From assembly GCA_900617975.1 (NCBI GenBank), contig UZAE01012729.1, positions 1-18,346 of the forward strand: 18,346 nucleotides of DNA, written 5' to 3'. Each line of letters opens with the position of its first letter. The stretch's first letter is position 1. Made by a program: the position numbers and the translations under genes. Below, piece by piece: positions 8,794 to 18,205 of the stretch. The stretch comes from Rodentolepis nana. Taxonomy: Eukaryota; Platyhelminthes; Cestoda; Cyclophyllidea; Hymenolepididae. Under the pieces are notes generated by a model. That model was not told the origin of the DNA. It ran no database searches and saw only the letters and a list, made by a program, of their open reading frames with translations.

Positions 8794-10424
8794 AGATTTA
8801 GGCTTCTCAAGATATTCTGCTGTAAATGTCTTTCCAGCTTCAAATATATTTTGCTTTATAGTTTTATTGCTCACTCTTGATTGCCATCTTTTCTTATGTG
8901 CTTCAAATATCAAGTTGGGTTTGAATTCATTTTCATTTTATTTAAAGGTTGAATTCAGGTTAAAGATTAAAATTCGGGAATTTGAACTCTAATTTATTAA
9001 TCAATAAGGCTGATTGGATCGATCTAATAATCAATTTTATTGCTAATTGAGTGAACTTTGCCTTTGCTGGCTTAATCTACTAGTTCTTATCATTGAGAGC
9101 GCACACATGAAGCAAAGCGGCTTGACCTGCCGTTCAATTTACTTAACTGAATATCATTTTTTATTAAATTCGTCCAGAAACTCAAGGACCTAACCTTAAA
9201 ATGTGAATTTAGATTATATCTGGTGAACGCCTCAGATATACCAGGATTAAAGTACATCATGGTATTGAAAATCGCTGACATCAAGCCCAGAGGTGCGGAT
9301 ATTTCTGGAATTCCACGAAATGTCTTGACCGTTTTTACATTGGCCCTAATTATTCTTCCCTAATGATGCGTAAATATCTTTGCGATTGGAGTATTCGTGT
9401 TCATACTTCATGGTACTTTTACGCATTTAATCATCTAGACGTATTTATATTGATTTGCTTTTCGGTACCTAAAAGCTCGACCAATTCTCCGTTTATTTGA
9501 ATGCGGTAGATGATAGTAGCAATGCAAATCCCTTTAGAAATTTATATTTCAGAAGAAGGGGCTCATTATTCACAATGTGATTGAAGATGCTAGAAGATGG
9601 CATTAAACTGATAAACCTTTGTTGACCAAGCCCAGACAATTTTTACCCATATGTATTTGTGTATTTTTCCTTCCATCGGTTGAGAATGGAAATGATGTTC
9701 TGCTGTTTTCTACATCTTTTGCATATCAAGGCATAAACGCCTGTACTGGCTAACTCTGTCCATGTTGTCGAAAGTGGGTACTGATGCGGACTTGAAATTT
9801 TAGCTTGGAGCAAGTAAATGTCTAGTTCTTTAGATTAGCTGGACATCCATCCCATTAAGGTTACTGGGCAAATTAATGGAGATAATGATAATATTATAAA
9901 GTCACCATGCCGCGTAATTACAGAAGTGTGAGCTTGACCTCTGGAAAATTTTGCACAAAAGGCCATACGATTAATAAACTTCTACTGTATTCTCAATTAC
10001 CGAAATTGGACAAATCCAAACTTTCTCGTTTACGGAGCTGGATTTGGGTTGTTCATTTCAGATTTGAAGGATTCGCCCCTTGAGAAATAGATGCGGTTTG
10101 GGTGCAAAATCTTAATAGGAAAAATAGCAGTCGCTTAACTCAAAGGCTATAAGGAGCTTGTGAAAGCTGGAAATATTCTGCATGGGTGTTGAATGTCTTT
10201 GGTTTCTTGCAAATGCGTGTGAAAAAGAAGACTCGGCTAAGTCACAAAGGAAAGATGGATATTCCACAAACGAGCAATTTCATGTTCAATTCATGATCGT
10301 CACAAGATCGAAGTGAAATAAGTCTGGTCAATAGAGTGTTTGAAACTAAGCCATATGGAATTCCAATCTATCGATGACCAAGAACTTGTTAAATGCATTG
10401 AAGGAAACTAAAATTAACGTGACC
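8794..10424. other. Gene-poor region downstream of UFD1
   Basis: UFD1 3'UTR followed by AT-rich DNA. I find no gene, no obvious polyadenylation signal that I would commit to, and no recognisable RNA gene. A short stretch around 10140-10290 is locally less AT-rich and partly open in more than one frame, interrupted by stops; it matches no family I know. Confidence 0.5.
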
Positions 10425-10434
10425 TAACGATTCG
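10425..10434. repeat. Left target-site duplication of repeat copy C
   Basis: TAACGATTCG is repeated exactly at 10760-10769. The match extends to 12 of 13 bases if the following GAG/CAG is included. Confidence 0.8.
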
Positions 10435-10437
10435 GAG

Positions 10438-10759
10438 TTTTGGCGCGCGATAGACTTACCTCCACGTGGTGCACCCTAGGCAACGTATACTCATACACCA
10501 AAAAAGTCTGTTAACCGGCAGTTGACTTTTGACTTCAAACTACCATGACCCGACTGTATGTCATATTCGACCCCTTCTACAGTACTCATCTTACCTTTTC
10601 TCTACTTTTTTGGCTGTCTGTCTGTCTCTTTACATCTGGGAATCACTTTTCTTTCCCCTCACTCGAATTTTTGCCATTTTAATGTTCCTCCCCTCTGTGA
10701 AGTCCGAAGTCTGCTAAAGGGCTAATGTTAACTATCAAAACGCCTGCCGCTTGAAATAA
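10438..10759 (+). repeat. Dispersed SINE-like repeat, copy C (full length)
   Basis: Homologous from end to end with copy B. The left end is TGGCGCGCGATAGACTTACC. CAACGTATACTCATAC and AAAAAAGTCTG follow, then a pyrimidine-rich middle with CTGTCTGTCTGTCTC, TTAATGTTCCTCCCCTCTG, and the right-end block GGGCTAATGTTAACTATC, then AAAACGCCTGCC and an A-rich end. Flanking direct repeats of at least 10 bp (10425-10434 and 10760-10769) mark the insertion. If the duplication is taken as 10 bp only, the element starts at 10435. It is intergenic, between UFD1 and the 620-codon gene. The 62-codon open frame inside it is not conserved in copy B and is not a gene. Confidence 0.88.
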
Positions 10760-10769
10760 TAACGATTCG
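10760..10769. repeat. Right target-site duplication of repeat copy C
   Basis: Second copy of TAACGATTCG, directly after the A-rich end (TTGAAATAA) of the element. Confidence 0.8.
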
Positions 10770-11860
10770 CAGTCTAGATGCAGTATTACTTTGTTTCTCA
10801 ACTTGCGGTTAAAACTTTTTGGCGTTAACTAAGCCACTGTCATCATCCAATTTGTTCTCAAAATGAAATTTTTTGCCATGAGTTGAATGATGTTAATAAT
10901 AATACCACTTCTTAAGTAATTGTTCTACAGACACACTTGATAGTATACATTTTGGCTACTTATTTATTTGAGTAACAAGGTTGTAATGCATTCGAGAAGT
11001 CAAAATACTATAAGCTATTGAAAGCTTGCTTATTAAGCGGTAAAAAAGTTCATATTTATTGATTAGTCTTGTTAATTTTTACCGAAAGATGTATATCAGT
11101 GAGAGACTGAAAACGCGTGGGGGTAAATTACATAATTGGAAACATTCTTACAACAAATAAGATTACCATGGCTTTCAAAGACGGTCCATTATGAAAGTCA
11201 GAATGGAGTCTTACACTCGAGTACGTTTACTATGGAGAATGGTAAATAACCACGATTGGCAGACTCTTTTTGATATGAGAGATTTCACTTCAGTGGTAAA
11301 GACAAGCAATTGCAAGTACTTTTGTGGTTGGCAGCTGAACCAGTTAAATACGGTCGATGAGAGGAGTAGACGAATTCAAAATTCTCAAAACTGACTAAGA
11401 ATTCACTTCTTTTGATTCACACGTGAAGTGTATTGTGGGATTGTAAGTAGGAATTTAAGCTTTTGAGTAACCTTTGGAGTGTTCTCGACTCTCACATTTC
11501 AGTTTCGTTTGAAATCCTTGCATTTGAAATGGGATATTGCTTGCTTCCCTTCGACTATTACTGAATTTAAAATAAGTTTTTTTTTCTATTTAATCCCATT
11601 TAGAACAGAGTAAAGCGAATACTTTTGCTTAATAACTACAAAATAATGCTAAATATGACGATTCAAAAGTTTAATTTCGCCTTAACGTTTCTGAAATATT
11701 TTTAAAGTATTAATTTTAGGAAAGGTTGCGTTCCTTTAAATTTGGAAATAAATTTTCTAAGGCTATAGTAAACACTGGCAGAAAGAAAGTAACTTTTTTC
11801 AGGACACACTACGCAAATACCATTTACTACGTTGTTGCGGGGTCACCATCGCAGTTACCG
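10770..11860. other. Gene-poor region upstream of the 620-codon gene
   Basis: AT-rich DNA with no recognised gene. A 67-codon plus-strand open frame at 11191-11394 has a less AT-rich composition than its surroundings but no motif, no splice partners I could fit and no family resemblance. I leave it uncalled. Confidence 0.5.
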
Positions 11861-11867
11861 AGTTCTC

Positions 11868-11883
11868 AGCTCGATATCGAGCT
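11868..11883. promoter_or_regulatory. Perfect 16-bp palindrome upstream of the 620-codon gene
   Basis: AGCTCGATATCGAGCT reads the same on both strands. It is about 130 bp before the start codon at 12015 and a few bases before two CCAAT boxes, so it may be a dimeric factor site in the promoter. No specific factor is proposed. Confidence 0.4.
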
Positions 11884-11888
11884 CATTT

Positions 11889-11930
11889 GAGCCAATCAAA
11901 CTGACGAGATTTCACCTCACGAGCCAATCA
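11889..11930 (+). promoter_or_regulatory. Paired CCAAT boxes
   Basis: The decamer GAGCCAATCA occurs twice in the same orientation, at 11889-11898 and 11921-11930, starts 32 bp apart. CCAATCA is the core bound by NF-Y in animals. The distance to the start codon at 12015 (about 85-125 bp) is typical of proximal promoters. Confidence 0.6.
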
Positions 11931-11998
11931 TCTTTTACTGCAATTCTTAATCCGTTGGACAGTGAGTGAAGCTGACAGTTTCCTCGTAGAAGTGTCTC

Positions 11999-12034
11999 AT
12001 GCGGCCGAAACCGAATGATTTTTCGAGTTCGTGA
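11999..12034 (+). promoter_or_regulatory. Short uORF overlapping the start of the 620-codon gene
   Basis: An ATG at 11999 opens an 11-residue frame (MRPKPNDFSSS) ending with TGA at 12032-12034. It overlaps the main ATG at 12015 in a different frame. If the transcript includes it, it could lower translation of the main protein. The transcript start is not known. Confidence 0.4.
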
Positions 12035-13877
12035 TCCTCCAAATACTTCTACTCATCAACCGTTATCTCGCAAACCCTCAGAAAGTCGATCCAGTCCTTC
12101 ACCAACGCCCTCAGAATCGGACAACGAATCAGTCGGGGGTGTGAAAGTCGATCCCCTCCAAGTTCCCTCCCGAAGACGCCAAGAAGGTCTCCAAACTCGT
12201 GTGAGCTACATTGAGTCAGGAGAAGACCCCTTTGAAGAAATAGTCATTCGAGCTGAAACCTACTTTCCCAGCTTGACTAACATAGTTCGAGATCCTGCCA
12301 GCAGCTACATTGTAGAACAGACTACCTACGAGACCCAGCCTCTTATCAAACCTTCACTTCCCCCTTCTGTACCACGACCAACCGCCCAACCCCGAAGACA
12401 ATTAACTAGAAGTGCATCAGCTACTCGCCCAAATCCTTTTAACACACCACCAGCAGAGACGAAAAGAAGAACAGAGGAAGAACTTGATAGACGCATCATG
12501 ATGTATTCCCGTTCACGTCGAAACTCCTTCTCTTTTTATAGCCAGCCAAGTTACCAAGGGGGAAATCCTTATCAACAGGGACCACCGCCAATGCAATATG
12601 GAGGTAACTATTATTCTCAACAACAACAGCAAGTCAATACTATCCAACCCCAGCAGCAGCAACAGCAAGATGTGGACGAGAGGACAACTTACGACTACCG
12701 TGATTTTCAAGCAGCCAGACAGATTTTTGAACAACGATCAACTATGAGTAAACCACAACCGACTCAACCACCTGTGCCTCGAAATCATCTTCATCGTCTT
12801 GAGTTGAGACCACAGAATTCCATCGCGAGTACAAATGAACCGACAGAAAGTGTTTTCAGCGGAGGAGGCTGTACTGCCGGACCTATATGTCCCTTGAATA
12901 GTTTGCCTCAACCGGCCCCTCGTTTTCAACATATGTTTAATCATCCTCCACCACCATCTCAAATGAACACCCATGAGACTTCTACTGCTGGCGCGATTGT
13001 GAAACGAGAACCGCGGAACCCTTTCACTGGTGGATGTGGATGTGGACCGGGAGCAGGATGTGGTGCCCTTCCGGATACACCGATCCACCGAGATCAGGGC
13101 AACCCTCGTGAGGCTATTAAAAGGTTCCTTGTTTCAGAAGAGGTCGGCCCGGGTGGTGTTAAAAGTGTCTTCAGCTTTCCAGGTGGTATGGAACCTAGCG
13201 ATTTAACTCTTCTACGAGCTGCAATTTCAGCTAATGCACCAAAGGACGCCTTTATTCCAGAAGAGAATGATGACTTGGAAGAACAACTCAACCACCAGTT
13301 AGAGAAGACTTGTATGGATCCCAGAAGTATTCAGATGATCCATGAACAAACGCCAATACAGCAACCTCAACAATCTAATCATCCTCAGCCACCACCCCCA
13401 CCAAATCAGCCTATGTATACAGTCAGTCGTGCAATGGGGGCGAGTATGAATAATGGTAATATCTTGCACATGACTGTTCAGCATCATCAGAGGCCTAGCA
13501 TTTCGAAAAATGGACCTCGACAACCGCAGGAGGTTCAAGAAAGTGCCAGGAATGAAAATCCTCTTGAAACATTTATGATGAACGGGATCACAAATTCATT
13601 TGTCGGACCAAATAGTGCGGTACAGGCTCAAGGTTCAGCCACTTATCCTATGTGTATGCATCACCATCATCAGCACCAACAAGCTGACACTGGAAGTAAT
13701 GCTGCAGACAATTGGCAATTCGCTGGACCGCAACAACCGCAAGGGTTTGGAGGCAACTATCCTACTTTCACGACCTTCAACTCTACACGATTTGATCCAG
13801 TGCCAATGGGAAGTGGAGGAGGTGGAAGAAATCAGACCCAGCAATCAAACACCGACAGTCGATTTATGATGGGTTAA
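12015..13877 (+). CDS. Uncharacterised low-complexity Q/P/N/H-rich protein, 620 aa
   Basis: An uninterrupted frame of 620 codons, clearly less AT-rich than its flanks; I do not recognise the family. Low-complexity tracts dominate: Ser/Pro-rich (18-40), Gln runs (202-206 and 213-218), poly-Pro (311-314 and 459-463), a His run MCMHHHHQHQQ (546-556) and GGGGR near the end. There is a Cys-Gly patch GGCGCGPGAGCG (339-350). The least repetitive part, and the likeliest to fold, is about 363-435 (REAIKRFLVSEEVGPGG, then DLTLLRAAI). Basic phospho-type sites include RRNSFS (168-173) and TRSASAT (131-137). DPF (71-73) and NPF (140-142, 336-338) resemble endocytic-adaptor motifs. No signal peptide or membrane segment is seen. 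An in-frame TGA at 11973-11975 precedes ATG 12015, but a CAG at 11976-11978 could be an acceptor for an upstream exon. Probably a largely disordered cytoplasmic or nuclear protein. Confidence 0.85.
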   Translation: MIFRVRDPPNTSTHQPLSRKPSESRSSPSPTPSESDNESVGGVKVDPLQVPSRRRQEGLQTRVSYIESGEDPFEEIVIRAETYFPSLTNIVRDPASSYIVEQTTYETQPLIKPSLPPSVPRPTAQPRRQLTRSASATRPNPFNTPPAETKRRTEEELDRRIMMYSRSRRNSFSFYSQPSYQGGNPYQQGPPPMQYGGNYYSQQQQQVNTIQPQQQQQQDVDERTTYDYRDFQAARQIFEQRSTMSKPQPTQPPVPRNHLHRLELRPQNSIASTNEPTESVFSGGGCTAGPICPLNSLPQPAPRFQHMFNHPPPPSQMNTHETSTAGAIVKREPRNPFTGGCGCGPGAGCGALPDTPIHRDQGNPREAIKRFLVSEEVGPGGVKSVFSFPGGMEPSDLTLLRAAISANAPKDAFIPEENDDLEEQLNHQLEKTCMDPRSIQMIHEQTPIQQPQQSNHPQPPPPPNQPMYTVSRAMGASMNNGNILHMTVQHHQRPSISKNGPRQPQEVQESARNENPLETFMMNGITNSFVGPNSAVQAQGSATYPMCMHHHHQHQQADTGSNAADNWQFAGPQQPQGFGGNYPTFTTFNSTRFDPVPMGSGGGGRNQTQQSNTDSRFMMG

Positions 13878-15251
13878 GACTTGATTTATCCAATTATGGT
13901 TTTTGACTCTGGTTGAATCAATATTTCTATCGTTGTCTTTACCATTGATTCTATATAAATTACAATAATTTTGTCTCTGATTAGAATTTGTGTTCTGCTC
14001 AGCATTTATGTAGCTTAAACCTTCGCTTATTAGAAGTGCAGGATAAATGAATTGTTCACTACCCATAATGGCAATATTTGTGCTTCTAACTGTACAGCTT
14101 TTTTGCCTTAATTTTGCACTTAGAGAAGTGAGTGGTGAAACTCGGTGATTTTCGTATTAGGGCCGGTTGCGATTTTTTCCTATTATCATATAAATCTGTG
14201 TATCTTGATGCATTTCAAGATCATCCTATTGAATAGAACTAAAACTTTAATGCCTATTGCACGAAAAAGTTTGAGTTTGTTGACGCATTTTTGCAAACTT
14301 GTATTCCTCCCATCTGTTCGAAATCTTCCAAGAGTACGAGGACTCAGTCAGATTGGTGGTGGTGTCGGTACCATCTTCGAAATGATTAAACCGTATGCCT
14401 GCCTACACCAAAGTTTACGTTTTGAATGCATTTTTTTCTTTTAGACACGACACTTGTGGAATAACACAAAATAACAAGTTTCACATAGCAGGGTTCACTA
14501 GAATAAGGTGTTATAAGGCATGTGCTCTTACTGATTTTGAAACATTTTCACAGGCAAGTAAGAGCTGGCGTTCACTTCGCAAAGACCTAGTTTTGCTTTG
14601 ATTTCCAAGATTTTTATCCCTCTCTCAATTTTAAATAGGTCAGAATACTAAGAGGAGAAATAATCTGCTTTTCCTTGTTATGCCACTAAATATTTTTAAA
14701 AATAAGTACAGTTAACTATTTCCTACACTGGTACGAGTCTAATTCGATATCATTGTTATCACACCTGTGGCTTAATCTAGTATCTATCAGAAATATGTTT
14801 ATGAATTTCAGTATTAGTGCCATAAATGTTTGAGAAATACGTTTTCGGCTTTATCTTTTTTCATCCAGTAGAATGGGAAATCGAATATTTTACGCAAAGC
14901 TTGTTAAATTATAGACAAACTACGGATAATTGGGTTCAGTTTGTGATTTTGTCCAATTCGTAAATCCTGAAAATTGCGAAGCCTTTCGTTAGGCCACATG
15001 CTCTCTGTAGTGCTAGTAACCAGTAAACCGCGTAGTTTTCTACAATAAATATTCAGCACTCAAATTACGATATTGTAAGGTCATGATTAGATCAAGCTTT
15101 TCTGACGCAAATTAAAGCATTTAACAAGTCTACTTTGTGGATTTTGGTGCATGTGATGCTAATTAAAAATAAAGTTAAAGAAGTATTAACCAGACATAAG
15201 TTGCTCTGACTGTTTGAATATGCAATAACAGTAATTAATTTGTTTATTTTT
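13878..15251. other. 3' flank of the 620-codon gene and gene-poor DNA
   Basis: AT-rich. Two overlapping plus-strand open frames (14145-14444 and 14395-14601) have no motif or plausible splice structure. ACAATAAATATT near 15042 contains AATAAA, but it is more than 1.1 kb after the stop codon, so I do not assign it as the polyadenylation signal. No RNA gene recognised. Confidence 0.45.
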
Positions 15252-15306
15252 ATCAAATGGCAGGCGATTTGATAGTTATCGTTAGCCCTTTAACTGGCTT
15301 CGGGCC
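15252..15306 (-). repeat. Dispersed SINE-like repeat, copy D (5'-truncated, inverted)
   Basis: On the minus strand this reads GCCAGTTAAAGGGCTAACG, ATAACTATCAAATCGCC, TGCCATTTGAT, the right-end block of copies A-C. An A-rich tail (AAAAATAAACAAATTAATTA) follows towards lower coordinates. Only about 55 bp of the element is present and the left part is missing. A shared 3' end with a variable 5' end is typical of target-primed reverse transcription. I could not define a target-site duplication. Confidence 0.75.
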
Positions 15307-17558
15307 AGAGTTCATTTTTTATACTGATGAGCCATCATCGATATCTTACTCTTGGTTAAATATTTATCGAAAAGAATGAATTGAAAGCATACTGTCATAC
15401 TAAAATTGATTTCAAATTGTAACCAAACATCAAAGAAACTCTGTAAGAGATCATGTTCTTCAATAGAGAGTAGATGTCTTTTAAGACCATGTAATTGGAA
15501 ATATCGGATTAACAATAAAATTTAAAATACATTACCAACAAGCGAAAAAACTGTGCATGCGTGAGTGTACATAGATACCTACATAGATTCTAATCATCAC
15601 TTCGAAGAATACGCGATGAGACATGGCTGTCATCAAATGAAAATCGCCTAGTCCATTTAGCAAGAAAATTAAGCTGACCACCTATGCCCTGATTTGGCGA
15701 TATGTGTGACTCGACTTTTCCATCAATTCGATCAATATGGGCTGTCTCCACATAACAATATTACAGCAACAAGGGATATTAAGTTGGCAAAAGTTCTATC
15801 GTCAAAAAGTGCTTGGTATTCTTTAACCTCAAATGCGTAGATATTGTGTTAGTGGTAAAATCATGAAATTTCATTTGGTTTTAATAAATGAATTTGTAGC
15901 AGGGGGGGGACAAGATAGATAGAATAATGTCATTATTTTATATAAAAAAATATGCCCTATCTCATAAAACCAAGCATACTTTAAAGGCTTTAATCTAAGT
16001 TCAAATTATTTGCAAATGCTCGTTTTCAGTTGGCATACACGTTGTTAAAACAACAATTCGGAGTTTTATACAAAATACTTTTGAGGCCTCTTCATCATTA
16101 TGAGCTATCGCTTCTGTAACAACCCATCGTTACCCTATGTTCGAGCAAAATGTTTTCAAAATTCGTAATCCTTTAGAGGTTATATTGTATTAAACTACAC
16201 GTCTATTAAATCATGAAGTTTATTGTCGTAACTTGGTCTCAGAGTAACTTTTTTCAAAAATGTCAAAACGCAGAATTTTTAACTTTATATGTAGGCAGAA
16301 TGTGAGGTTTTGAAGAAAAGAAGGCTGATAATTAACATTTGGACTGTAGATAATCTTTGCTAGGCGATATCCTCCAATCATTTCGTAAAGATAAATGACC
16401 AGATTCTGTTGCAATGATCTATTTGTGTTCTTAACAAAACTATAACGGTACCCTAGGTAGGAATAATATGGTAAACTGCTGGTCCGATAGGGCTTCTGTT
16501 TGCTTAGATTTAGTGTCATGATTGTTGGTCCAAAACGCAACCGCTTACCGATCAGGTTGGTAGAAATTCGGTTGCTCAACCGATATGTGAATTTTTCGTC
16601 TCAGAGATGTTGTATAGGCTCTGCGGCTCTGATCATTACGTTTGTTATATACCAGCAATCAGCTGAAGAAAGAAGACATTGTTTAACTAGCTTCGCTAGT
16701 TGCTATATCAATTTTCATTATGTTAATGAAGTATTCATGCAGTAATTTGACCAAACAGTGCAATAAATTTAAGTTATAATGGATACTCATAAATTTTGAC
16801 GATTTCTCAGGATAGGAAAAGAAAATGACAAATACATGTTGCCTTAAAATGACTCAGAATTTGGCAAAAGAAAGTAAACAAAATATGATCTTCACAACAA
16901 AATTAAAAATAGCACCATACTTCTTAATCGCACAAAATTTAGCTTGCAGTCAAGGAAATACTGAAATTTGGGCAGATATTTCTCTGCTTTAGCCACATTA
17001 TTCTGTCACGATATTGACATCAATATGTTAAATTCATTTATGGAAAATTAAATCAAGATATAAGTTAAATGTTCAATGTACAATATGAAAATCCAAAGAT
17101 TGTGCATTGATTTCAGTGATTATTCACTCATATTCATCCTCTGGAACACATTATTGAAGGATCTTAAATCTTCAGTTCATTTATTGAATTATCAAATTCC
17201 TAATAAAATATGAAAATAAATCCTGAAAGATTCGCCTAAAAGTCTAAGTCTGGACTGGAATACAATTAAACTACAAATATTAAAGTAGATCTAGGCCTTT
17301 AAAGCGCAATAAACTTTGACATTTATAATGATCGATATTTAAAAATTAAATAGCAAACGTAATAGAATGGAAAATTTGCTTTAAAGACCAAAATAACATA
17401 TGAGATAAAAAATTAAAGGAATTGAATATTCTATTAAAAACAGTAGTATCAATTTTTTAGTATAAAATCGAAATTATTCGAAACCATTAAGATTTGTTTT
17501 ATTCTATCGATTAATCCGAGGGCCGTACCTGAGTACCTCGCTTGATTTTAAAGTAGCT
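15307..17558. other. Gene-poor region upstream of CKS
   Basis: More than 2 kb of AT-rich DNA. It contains a run of eight G (15902-15909) and a small perfect hairpin (16685-16701). A 119-codon minus-strand open frame at 16220-16579 begins with TTG (the first ATG gives 99 codons) and has no recognised motif. The candidate upstream exon I tried to join to it is closed by stops in all three frames. Confidence 0.45.
16685..16701. repeat. Small perfect inverted repeat (7-bp stem)
   Basis: AACTAGC, loop TTC, GCTAGTT. It is too small on its own to indicate a specific RNA or terminator, and it lies far from any called gene. Confidence 0.35.
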
Positions 17559-18205
17559 ATGATTACGGACGAGAAGGGGATTCAATATTCTGATAAATTT
17601 TATGACGATGCCTATGAATATAGGTGAGCTTATTTTACAGGCGCTTACAATTTTTTATTGGGTGGAAGTTGTGTAATAGGGATAAATCATCGCATTTTAT
17701 ATCAAAAATGTTAATAATACTAGTACCTTTCTTTTGAGTTGTTCTTTTAAATCGGTTTATGTCAGTTTAGACATTTCTGCAGATTCATAATTTTTGACTT
17801 AATTCCTAACAATTATTTGCTGTATCACCGTTAAATATAGTTTCATTCTTTAATCGGATATACGATCGTTGGCTTATTCTGAAAAAAATACTTCGCTGAA
17901 ATATATGAGTATGGGGTGTTTTATACGTAATTCTTGTAAATTTTAGTCTTTTTGAGTCTAATCGCTATTTTTTCATTTGATTTCATCATAGACACGTGTA
18001 TCTGCCAAAAGATATAGCTACAAAAGTGCCCAAAAACCGGTTGATGACAGAGAAGGAATGGCGCTCCATCGGTATTCAACAATCTCTTGGTTGGGTTCAC
18101 TATGCTATTCACAATCCCGAACCTCATATTATATTGTTTCGCCGCCCACGCACAGATTTACCTGTTGCTACAGGTCCTATGAATGCTCATGCTCAATACG
18201 CCTGA
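17559..18205 (+). CDS. CKS1: Cyclin-dependent kinases regulatory subunit (CKS1/2 family)
   Basis: Two exons, 17559-17623 and 17992-18205, join across a 368-nt GT-AG intron (GTGAGC to CATAG), splitting Arg22, to give 92 residues. CKS proteins bind CDKs and dock phosphothreonine sites to promote multisite phosphorylation; in vertebrates CKS1 is also a cofactor of SCF-Skp2. The fold is complete: YSDKF (10-14), [10 protein letters not shown] (20-29), LMTEKEWR (39-46), [12 protein letters not shown] (48-59) and the hinge HNPEPH (62-67), then ILFRRP. The residues that form the phosphate pocket in human CKS1 (K11, R20, S51, W54, R71) correspond to K13, R22, S53, W56 and R73. The C-terminal tail is longer than in human CKS and lacks the terminal lysines. 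It could equally be named CKS2. Confidence 0.95.

Noticed and set aside
10529..10717. 62-codon open frame inside repeat copy C
   Set aside because: Not conserved in copy B, so the repeat does not appear to encode it.
11191..11394. 67-codon open frame, possible transposon remnant
   Set aside because: The Cys/Trp-containing peptide looked suggestive but has no recognisable transposase or reverse-transcriptase motif.
12513..13844. Several minus-strand and other-frame open frames across the 620-codon gene
   Set aside because: Shadow frames of the Gln/Pro/His-rich coding sequence.
14145..14601. Two overlapping plus-strand open frames downstream of the orphan gene
   Set aside because: No motifs, no convincing splice sites joining them, composition like the surrounding non-coding DNA.
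15902..15909. Run of eight G as a possible G-quadruplex
   Set aside because: A single run; no further G-tracts nearby to form a quadruplex.
16220..16579. 119-codon minus-strand open frame as a gene
   Set aside because: It begins with TTG, has no motif, and the plausible upstream exon (acceptor TTTCTTCAG, donor GATCG|GTAAGC) is closed by stops in all three frames.
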